A stretch of DNA of 64,000 nt from Zygaena filipendulae (Eukaryota > Arthropoda > Insecta > Lepidoptera > Zygaenidae). Under the pieces are notes generated by a model, which did no database searches, was not told the origin of the DNA, and saw only the letters and a program-made list of their open reading frames with translations. The stretch lies in NCBI GenBank assembly GCA_907165275.2, contig OU015661.1, positions 8,315,501 to 8,379,500 on the forward strand, read 5' to 3'. This document shows, piece after piece, positions 48,226-64,000 of the stretch (position 1 is the stretch's first letter; each line of letters starts with the position of its first letter). The position numbers were made by a program, and so were the translations under genes.

Positions 48226-48977
48226 CTGCCTAGTCTAGTGCGATTGATGAGGTTAATACAAAAAAAGTTTTTTTTTTTATTTAACGCTAAATTGCAATCT
48301 TTCGACGACGTGAATAAAATTGTTACCTACTTTACAGGCCATGACATAAAAACATATAAGTTGTTTACGAAGTTGCTTTGTAAATAAGTGTTGAAATGTT
48401 TGTGCGTTTCGTAATCTGTTTTATCAAGGCCAAACAAGATTATAAGTGACATTTTTGGCGGAATCGACTTTTTTACGAATTCAACTGGGCATTGAGCAGA
48501 CTGTATAGGAAATAGCGAAAAATGCTTAACCGATTTCGATGAAAACCGAAAATATTTTTGTAAAACAATTTCTCAATTTTCGGAAATTGAATCACGCCCT
48601 GTATTGTTGCGCCATCGCATAATGTCCCTTTTAAGGATAAAATTTAAATAAATTTTAATTAAGCACACTAAAACAGGTCTCTTACAAAAACTTCTGTTTA
48701 CATGTAAAAAAAAATGTAGTTACAATAAAATTATACTTTCTTAAAAATGAGACGTTATAATATCATAATAAGAAAAATAACGAAGTTGATTATTATTATT
48801 AATGATATAATAGTTATTATAACTCTACTACCCATGAGTAAAAATGATTGTATGAACAAAATAATAATAATAATAATAATAATACTTTTATTTCAGGCAT
48901 TAAAAAACCCATAAAAAAGATGTAAAAAGATGTAACATAATTTTCTTATAACTTACGTGTCTACAATTTTTAAGATA

Positions 48978-51818
48978 CTATCTCAACTCATCATTCGCGC
49001 ACAGGTGCAGTCTAGACCATGTTCCCAAATAAACATTATTATTAACATCATCCGCAATGTTTACTAAGATCGAATTATTGCTCACAATAATCCTCTCCCA
49101 GAACGATGCGGAACGTGATCTGATGATTGCAAAAAAATCGGGTACACCATAGTCGGCAAACATGGCTTTGGCACTGCAATAACGAGGAAGCTTCATCAAA
49201 GCTCGAAAGGCGTCATTATACTGCACTCGAAGCACATTAAGGGCGCGTTTTGTGTATCTCGTCCAAAGTTGACAGGTATAAAATACCTGACAAAATGCCT
49301 TGAACAGAGATATTTTGACGCCCTCCGAACACCTAGCGAACCTCCTCGCAAGCATATTGCATCGAATGGCCAAAGCCCTGCGCTCCCTCTCCATATCTTC
49401 CTCATCATTGAGATACTCGTTGAGAACATGGCCCAGATATTTAAATTTTTTCACAACCGCAATTGCTGTTCCATACATGAACACCGGCGGCACGTTCTCC
49501 GGTCCCCTACCCCGACGAAATACAAGAATTTCCGTTTTTCCTACATTATATTTCAATCCGTGTTTCGCAGCATACGACTCACAGATTGAAAGGAGTGTAC
49601 GAAGACCGTTTATCGACGGGCTGAGGAGCACCATATCATCTGCGTAGCTCAAGCTGTTAACACACACATTACCAACATGGCAACCGATCCTGGTGCCCCT
49701 CAACTCCTCGATAAGATCGTTAACGTAGAGGTTAAAGAGGTCCGGAGATGTGAGCCCTCCTTGACGAACACCACAATCTAATCTAAATTCATTAGATAAT
49801 GTGTCGCCCCATCGCACTATGTTGGTTTGGTTCTCGTACCAATATCTCAACACATTCACAATACTGGCGGGAACTTGAGTTTGCGCAAGTTTGTTCCATA
49901 AAATTTTGTAATTTACGAGATCAAAAGCGCGACTAAGATCGAGAAAACACGCGTATACAGAGGTATCTCTTTTGTGATAATAATTTACTGTATGTTTTAA
50001 AGCCAATATTGCTGCATCTGTTGAGAGGCCGGCACGGAAACCAAACTGAGCATCATTAATTTTAACATTCTTCATCAATTTGGGCTGCAAAATTCTTTCC
50101 AATAGTTTACCAACTATGGTTCCTAGTGATACGGGTCTGTAATTTTTTAAGCTACACAAATCGCCAGACTTGTTTTTTACAATCGGAACCACCACAGTTT
50201 TCATAAGTTCTTTAGGAAGATATGAATTTTTAATACACATATTAAATAGATCCGCCAGAAGCTTACAGATTTCACCACTAGAATAAAGGATGTGCTCGAT
50301 GCTTAACCCATCATGGCCGGGTGATTTCCCACGCTTCATGTGAAACACAACACTTTTTACGATATCAGGTGTGATCCACAGATCGTCTATCGACCCACTC
50401 ACGTTGGATATATCGGAGCTAGCGCCAAGCACATCCCCCACTTCCATTGGTTCTACCTTAAAATGTTTTGCAAACATATTGGCAATACTGGATAGTTCCT
50501 TTACCCCATTTACACACACAGGTAGAGTACTTTTTCCATTGGCTGCTTTAATGTTCCTCCAAAATTGTATAAAATTTTTGTCAGCTTTATTTTGCGCTAA
50601 AATATTCATTTTTATAGTTTCCTCGTTATTTTGAACCCATTTTAATTTATTTTTGAAAACTTTTCGTGTCTCAATCATTTTTTGATAGATGTACCCTTCT
50701 TTTGGTTTACCACTGCTAACCCAGTATCCAAAATGTAACCTAGCTATATTGTGACTTTCCTTTACATGGTAGTTCCATCCGACTACTTGTCCAGTTTTCC
50801 TACGAGCACCTACGCGCGAATGACTACTGGATATAGCTGCTAATTTTAATACATTTACAAGATCATTATATAACTTATCAATGATATGTCTATGTTTACC
50901 TATATCTGTACATACTATTTGCCTGTTTTGATCACATACATCACAATAACTAGAATACTTCAAGTCAGAGAGCGCTTTCGAGCAATAATCACTGTACTCT
51001 TTTATTTGTTCCGAGTTTCTAACGTTCCATACTATTTTTTTGTACTGATTGCTGACATTACACGTAATCACCTTATTACAAGTCACATCAATATTTAAAT
51101 TAATAATCAATGGGTAATGATCCGACCAAGTAACATCATTTTTTACCCACACCTTATCAACTGAAGGTGTTGCTGCCTCAGTGGTAAGACAATGATCCAA
51201 CCAGCGGTTGGCCATGTTTTGTTCGCTAGTATACGTAAAAGTGTCCGAATCTACACCGAGTAACTTTATGTCCGTACAATCCCACTTCATTTCTGAGCAG
51301 AAATTCAATAATTCCTCCCCAAAAAGAGTGCCCGGATGAGCATTATAATCTCCAATTATGTAACACTCTTCTACATCTAGCTCGTCAATAACTGCACCTA
51401 TACAGGACAGGCAGTTCGTAAAGTCACATAAATTATCAATACTATTGCAAGGCATATATACGTTGATCACTAAAATATCTTTTTTACCTATAGTCAATTT
51501 AATTCCTATTACTCTATCCGATTTACAGTCTAACAGCATCACATTATCAAATAAATCTTTCCTCCAAAGTATCGCCAGCCCTCCGTACGGTCTGCCCTTT
51601 AACACACCCACCGTCACATCCACCGATGATATTGCCGTACTACTAAAGTTACTGTCGATTTCGTTCACGATGTTTAAGTCATGTGGCATCAACCAGGTCT
51701 CCTGTAATGCTATAATATCGGACTCGCAGCATAACTCCCTCACATGACTAATAGCTCGCTTAATTGACTTACAATTAAATGACGCAAGAGTTAATTTAGA
51801 GGACTTAATATTATTCAT
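48978..51818 (-). CDS. Retrotransposon ORF2: AP-like endonuclease plus reverse transcriptase (946 aa)
   Basis: The ORF is uninterrupted from an ATG 35 bases after the ORF1 stop. The N-terminal exonuclease-endonuclease-phosphatase domain (about 1-235) shows ASFNCKS, IIALQETWL (catalytic Glu), YIIGDYNAHPG and the WSDHYPL His motif. The reverse transcriptase (about 480-750) has ACFLDLSRAFD, GVRQGGLTSPDLFNLYV and the active site SYADDMVLL. There is no RNase H. Such proteins nick the target and prime cDNA synthesis there. The architecture fits the CR1/L2/Jockey superfamily; I cannot fix the clade without a tree. The catalytic motifs are intact, so it could be functional. Confidence 0.95.
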   Translation of the reverse strand: MNNIKSSKLTLASFNCKSIKRAISHVRELCCESDIIALQETWLMPHDLNIVNEIDSNFSSTAISSVDVTVGVLKGRPYGGLAILWRKDLFDNVMLLDCKSDRVIGIKLTIGKKDILVINVYMPCNSIDNLCDFTNCLSCIGAVIDELDVEECYIIGDYNAHPGTLFGEELLNFCSEMKWDCTDIKLLGVDSDTFTYTSEQNMANRWLDHCLTTEAATPSVDKVWVKNDVTWSDHYPLIINLNIDVTCNKVITCNVSNQYKKIVWNVRNSEQIKEYSDYCSKALSDLKYSSYCDVCDQNRQIVCTDIGKHRHIIDKLYNDLVNVLKLAAISSSHSRVGARRKTGQVVGWNYHVKESHNIARLHFGYWVSSGKPKEGYIYQKMIETRKVFKNKLKWVQNNEETIKMNILAQNKADKNFIQFWRNIKAANGKSTLPVCVNGVKELSSIANMFAKHFKVEPMEVGDVLGASSDISNVSGSIDDLWITPDIVKSVVFHMKRGKSPGHDGLSIEHILYSSGEICKLLADLFNMCIKNSYLPKELMKTVVVPIVKNKSGDLCSLKNYRPVSLGTIVGKLLERILQPKLMKNVKINDAQFGFRAGLSTDAAILALKHTVNYYHKRDTSVYACFLDLSRAFDLVNYKILWNKLAQTQVPASIVNVLRYWYENQTNIVRWGDTLSNEFRLDCGVRQGGLTSPDLFNLYVNDLIEELRGTRIGCHVGNVCVNSLSYADDMVLLSPSINGLRTLLSICESYAAKHGLKYNVGKTEILVFRRGRGPENVPPVFMYGTAIAVVKKFKYLGHVLNEYLNDEEDMERERRALAIRCNMLARRFARCSEGVKISLFKAFCQVFYTCQLWTRYTKRALNVLRVQYNDAFRALMKLPRYCSAKAMFADYGVPDFFAIIRSRSASFWERIIVSNNSILVNIADDVNNNVYLGTWSRLHLCANDELR

Positions 51819-51853
51819 TATAGTTACTTAAAAAATAAAATTAACAAGCAAAG

Positions 51854-52465
51854 TCAGTAAACAGGGGTTGTTATACGCTCCCGAAATCGACGAAACACAA
51901 GCCCACTAGGCCAGAAATCTTTGTCTAAAAAAGTAGGTAATTGACTAGATAACACAGTAATCTTAAATGAACTAAACTCAACCTCTCTGTATTGTTTTAA
52001 TAGCTCAATATCCAAACAGTCTTCTTTCATATCCTTTATATGACCTTTTATATCTTCTACAGTTGTGCCCTTCGTAGCTCGTGACAAGTATATAGCAATT
52101 TTAGGCTGACTTACTAAAATTTTTGTTGAATTTTCTAAAGTTCCTCGCAGATTTCTCGCCTTTCTATTATTATTTTTGTGCTTCGTCTTAGTAGAATTAA
52201 AATGCTGATTATGATTGTGCTCAAGTCTCTGCGTGTCAATTATACTTGTAGAATTATTATGTTTGTCAATGTGTACCGGCTGCAGCGAAGATTCATTTAC
52301 GCTATTTTCACCTAACGGTGGATACGGCATACGGGCGATAGTTGACCGCCGCGGCGGTCGCTGCGATGCGTCTGCGATGATATCACGGTAGGTCGGCGTG
52401 TGCACTACAACGGGCAAACCGGTTTCAATTGTCTTCGGTACAATATAGGTATATACTATAACAGC
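51854..52465 (-). CDS. Retrotransposon ORF1, 5'-truncated
   Basis: The reading frame is open from the element's 5' edge to a stop at 51854, about 200 codons. There is no ATG at the head; the first internal one is in RMPYPPLGEN. The middle is Asn/His/Lys-rich, and the C-terminal part (AIYLSRATKGTTVEDIKGHI, then WPSGLVFRRF) resembles the ORF1 C-terminus of CR1-type LINEs, presumed to bind RNA. The missing N-terminus is attributed to incomplete reverse transcription. Only 35 bases separate it from ORF2, as in bicistronic LINEs. Confidence 0.75.
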   Translation of the reverse strand, partial: AVIVYTYIVPKTIETGLPVVVHTPTYRDIIADASQRPPRRSTIARMPYPPLGENSVNESSLQPVHIDKHNNSTSIIDTQRLEHNHNQHFNSTKTKHKNNNRKARNLRGTLENSTKILVSQPKIAIYLSRATKGTTVEDIKGHIKDMKEDCLDIELLKQYREVEFSSFKITVLSSQLPTFLDKDFWPSGLVFRRFRERITTPVY

Positions 52466-52844
52466 TGATTGTATGAATTTAACTGATGCCGAGTGAAAGG
52501 TTGTAGTACTATAGTAGCGTACCTATTTAAGGACGTATTCAATTCTCGTTTCGAATATCTAAAAAAGGGTTGTGACAAGTTTGACGTCGCTTTTTCTGGT
52601 ATAGGTTTTAAAGCATAATTACTGAATATTATATTCTGAATTGGTCAGTGTTGTTAAAGACTTAACATTCTATTTTTTATATATTTTAATAATTACTAAG
52701 TGTTAAATATGAATTATAACTTTATAGCATATTTTTAAATAAATGTTTTGTGATGAAACTTGTTGGATTTTAATTTTGTCGTTACGGAATAATGTATGTC
52801 GGTCCCTCTGCATTCTTCAACTAAACGACCCTTCATATTATTTC

Positions 52845-53292
52845 AGAGTATTTAAGTAATTGGAAAAAATACAGATATCTAAAAATTCCTTCTCACCGAA
52901 CTGGGTTTGTATTTGATTATTTCACTCTTCAGGCTATCCAGCTTTGGAACTCTCTGCCCACTGATATTCGTCAATCTACGAGTAAGAATGTTTTCAGAAC
53001 TAGGGTATATCAGCATCTCCTTGGTAGGCAGTAGATACTCGGAATGTGCAGCATGCTGTACGTAGGTATGCTCTGTGCATTTGTGTCTCAGTTTTGTTTT
53101 ATGTATAATTTATATATTATGTACATATGTATTTTGTATTGTACTAGGAAATTATATTTAGCTCCTCTCGAGCACCACCTAGCACACTTTCTGAACATCG
53201 TGAAGGTTGACTGGCAGAGAATGCCACTGTGGCATTAAGTCCGCCTTTTGTACCATGTTGTGCAATAAGCTTAAATAAATAAATAAATAAAT
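52845..53292 (+). mobile_element. 5'-truncated LINE 3' end (CR1/Jockey-like), plus orientation
   Basis: Bases near 52887-53034 encode an ORF2 C-terminal tail, with FDYFTLQAIQLWNSLPTDIR and then FRTRVYQHLLGRQ-stop. The WNSLP-x-x-IR motif is common at LINE ORF2 ends. The 3' UTR that follows contains AATGCCACTGTGGCATTAAG and GTCCGCCTTTTGTACCA, and ends in an (AAAT)n tail at about 53272-53292. It belongs to a different family from the neighbouring intact element, whose tail is (TAT)n and whose ORF2 lacks this ending. Confidence 0.8.
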
Positions 53293-53493
53293 ATTTAAAT
53301 TCAACCTCTGTGTGGCCCGGTTCGACCACGAGTTAGGCTTCTTTCTAAAGTTCTTTTTAACGAAAGAGACCTACGTACTAAATACCTAGACTCATTTATG
53401 TTTACCCCGACTCAGTGATCGAACCCGTAGCAGTCGTTAGTTACTAGAGCAATGGTGATGGGTACTCGCTACATCTTAATCTTCTTAATATAC

Positions 53494-53838
53494 AACGTGT
53501 TAATGAATTAACGGAAAACTAGAAAGTAGTTTGCTCAGAATCAACTAGCGAATCGATCGCACTATGTTTTAATATAGGTTATATTTTTTATTTTTACTAG
53601 CCCATGTCAAAATTATTTATAATACAATATTTGGCGCGTACGCCGCCGCAGCAAAAGAATTCGAACCGGTAGGCGCGGGCGTAGCGCTTGGAATTTCGTA
53701 GATAAGTCACCTCCAAACTTATGTCGAATAACTTTTAAAGTAGAAATTTTTTCGACAAAATATATTTTAATCATATCATTGTTTTGTTTTTTTAAATGGG
53801 GTGTATCAGGTTTTCAGTTAATTCATTAACACGTTGTA
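53494..53838. mobile_element. MITE, CAACGTGTTAATGAATT family, copy 2
   Basis: The arms are CAACGTGTTAATGAATTAAC and the complement of GTTAATTCATTAACACGTTG. The body shares AATCGATCGCACTATG, ATTTGGCGCGTACGCCGCC and AATGGGGTGTATCAGG with copy 1. AT-rich flanks make the target duplication ambiguous (TA or ATAT). Confidence 0.8.
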
Positions 53839-53845
53839 TATAAAT

Positions 53846-54175
53846 CACGTGTCACGTTGTTTGTCAGCGATGGATTCCGAAACTACTGAATGGATCGTGA
53901 TGAAATTTGGTCACCATGTTGTATTTGGCCCAACTTAAAAGATAGGATAGTTTTTATCCCGGAATTCCCGCGGGAACTCCGGAACAAATAACTTTCAGTA
54001 TACCGCACGGCAGTATACTGAAAGTTATTTGGAACGAATTTCAGGGCACTAGGAGCACTGGGCCGGTGCTATCAGTCCATTTCGGAACATAATACACGCC
54101 AGGAGTACTTTTTATTCTGGAATTCCCGCGGGAACTTTGAAATTATCGCGGGTGAAACCGCGGGGAACAGCTAGT
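53846..54175 (+). mobile_element. GCTAGT-type repeat with duplicated core and hairpin insert
   Basis: It has TTTTTATCCCGGAATTCCCG at 53951 and again, slightly changed, near 54108, and ends CGCGGGTGAAACCGCGGGGA and ACAGCTAGT. The hairpin at 53985-54031 sits between the two core segments. Confidence 0.7.
53985..54031. repeat. Perfect 19-bp hairpin inside a GCTAGT-type repeat
   Basis: CAAATAACTTTCAGTATAC and its exact inverse GTATACTGAAAGTTATTTG flank a 9-base GC-rich loop. It interrupts a copy of the GCGGGTGAAACCGCGG family right after CCCGCGGGAACTCCGG. Confidence 0.85.
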
Positions 54176-54301
54176 TAGTTGTAAAATAAATAAGTGCTGA
54201 CACTAAAAATAGGTACCTACAGTTCTTGGTTGACACCATTAATGCGAGATCGGAAAAAGAAATTCTACCTACTTAGCAAATTAAAATGGGCAGGTGGTGG
54301 T

Positions 54302-54309
54302 TATAAATA
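54302..54309 (+). promoter_or_regulatory. Candidate TATA box upstream of amylase
   Basis: TATAAATA lies about 620 bases before the amylase ATG. The ATG exon begins right after an acceptor (TTTTTCAG at 54918-54925), so a non-coding first exon upstream is likely. Possible donors follow at about 54335 (GCAG|GTAATC) and 54603 (ATCG|GTAAGT). A TATAAT-like motif near 54565 is an alternative. Transcript data would be needed to choose. Confidence 0.3.
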
Positions 54310-54791
54310 CTCGATCTCGGATGTAGCAGGTAATCATATATTTTTTTTGTATTAACCAATTACCTCCAAGAGTGATTCATGTCGTGTTATGTAGTTGAAA
54401 AAAAATCATTAGGTACTGTACAGTCGTATTCCACTTGTCACAAGTGACTTGTGGGCGATAAAGTTTGTGACCGAATCTTCTGTTGTGACCATATTTTCTG
54501 GTTATTTCTGTTCTGATAAAAAATGTTTAGTTGTTAATAGATAATAATAGATAAATACGCGTTATAATTGGATAGGAATTTCCTTAGGAGGAATATCAAA
54601 TCGGTAAGTTGTCTGTTTATTGATTTTGTAAGTACCTACCTAGCTACCTAATTTCGTGTGTTAATTTAAAAAGTACCTACTTAAGTAGCTACACTTTATA
54701 ATATTATCCATCTTCTTTAACTTTTCTTTTCTGTTCTATAATAAAATTATATCTACTCGGTAGGTAGGTATAGGTAGGATGTAGTTATTTT

Positions 54792-54870
54792 TAACCGACT
54801 TCCCAAAAAGGAGGAGGTTCTCAATTCGACGCGTAGGTATGTGACATCTAGATACGCCGTTCGGTTTTTT
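54792..54870 (+). repeat. TTTTTAACCGACTTCCCAAA-type repeat, three copies around amylase
   Basis: AACCGACTTCCCAAAAAGGA then GGAGGTTCTCAATTCGACGC occurs here. Diverged copies lie at 55331-55390 and 61066-61130. This is a dispersed lepidopteran motif often followed by a T-rich run. Confidence 0.7.
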
Positions 54871-54931
54871 ATCCCAACTATAGAAGTCGCACTACACTTC
54901 AAATCTACCCTCTTGTATTTTTCAGGGCACC

Positions 54932-63760
<8,829 letters not shown>

Positions 63761-63775
63761 TAACATAGTTCCCAT

Positions 63776-64000
63776 GCCTGCCCGCTAATCGAGGGGTTCC
63801 GGGTTCGATTCCCGGTGGGGGTGGACTTTGTGTGATGAACACAGGGTTCCATTTTCCAGTCTGGGTGTGTATATATATATCTATAGTATAAAATATATGT
63901 AATAATATGTGTAGTATATACCACGTTTGCTTGGTTTCCACGACACAAGCTTATAGCTTAGTGTGGGATCAAGTAGATCTGTGTGTTGTGAAGTGGATTA
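63776..64000 (+). mobile_element. tRNA-derived SINE, second copy, in the intron after amylase exon 8
   Basis: It matches the element at 13897 from ATGCCTGCCCGCTAATC onward, including the B box GGGTTCGATTCCCGG, the body motif ATGAACACAG and CCACGTTTGCTTGGTTTCC. It is cut by the end of the window at GTGGATTA, just before the expected (ATT)n tail. The first ~30 bases carrying the A box are not recognisable, so it appears 5'-truncated. Confidence 0.85.

Larger units (their letters stand above)
45974..48844. other. Intergenic region downstream of FBXL4
   Basis: It holds the FBXL4 3' UTR (no strong AATAAA close to the stop), then the repeats at 47105, 47364 and 48092. An 81-codon frame at 46170-46415 is Lys/Arg/Gln-rich, made of repeated GTCAAAACAGTGCCAAAA-like words, and is probably not coding. 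Confidence 0.55.
48857..52465 (-). mobile_element. CR1/Jockey-like non-LTR retrotransposon, 5'-truncated, with target-site duplication
   Basis: The element runs on the minus strand and is flanked by the 12-bp direct repeat TGATTGTATGAA at 48845-48856 and 52466-52477. Its 3' terminus is a short UTR ending in GCCTGAAATAAAAG plus a (TAT)n microsatellite tail rather than poly(A). It carries a partial ORF1 (52465-51854) and an intact ORF2 (51818-48978). Truncation is inferred because ORF1 is open to the exact 5' boundary with no ATG at its head. The duplication and intact ORF2 indicate a fairly recent insertion. Confidence 0.9.

Noticed and set aside
48978..51818. Several 70-115-codon ORFs opposite the retrotransposon ORF2
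   Set aside because: They are antisense shadows of the 946-aa reverse transcriptase frame.

Overview
This is a eukaryotic nuclear window, almost certainly from a moth or butterfly. It is AT-rich, packed with short TAGGTA/CCTACC runs, and carries many copies of lepidopteran-type short repeats: units with a GCGGGTGAAACCGCGG core ending in AGCTAGT, tRNA-headed SINEs with (ATT)n tails, and foldback MITEs. The genes have many small exons separated by repeat-filled introns. No organelle, bacterial or CRISPR sequence is seen.

Layout. Positions 1-26,997 contain no gene I can recognise, only layered repeats. From 27,052 to 32,989 on the minus strand is a complete six-exon gene for splicing factor SF3B4 (340 aa). 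It is head-to-head with a complete thirteen-exon gene for FBXL4 on the plus strand (34,307-45,973, 614 aa); about 1.3 kb separates the two start codons. A repeat-rich gap follows. Next comes a CR1/Jockey-type non-LTR retrotransposon on the minus strand (48,857-52,465), with an intact 946-aa endonuclease/reverse-transcriptase ORF and a 12-bp target-site duplication. A truncated LINE 3' end and more MITEs follow. The last 9 kb hold eight coding exons of a secreted alpha-amylase on the plus strand (54,932-63,736). Its C-terminal part lies beyond the window.

The three genes are unrelated in function: U2 snRNP splicing, F-box/LRR protein of mitochondrial quality control, and digestive starch hydrolysis. 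Nothing suggests an operon or gene cluster. SF3B4 and FBXL4 may share a bidirectional promoter.

Most unusual signals. (1) A 76-bp minisatellite has amplified the 3' end of FBXL4 exon 11 together with its 5' splice site, giving twelve tandem copies of the same donor, of which only the first preserves the reading frame. (2) The amylase gene has a duplicated 116-bp exon whose extra copy keeps its length, phase and splice sites but has TGA as its second codon. (3) A MITE family shows a 4-bp target duplication at all four insertions seen, one of them inside another copy. (4) Another MITE family has outermost arms that differ between copies yet match within a copy.
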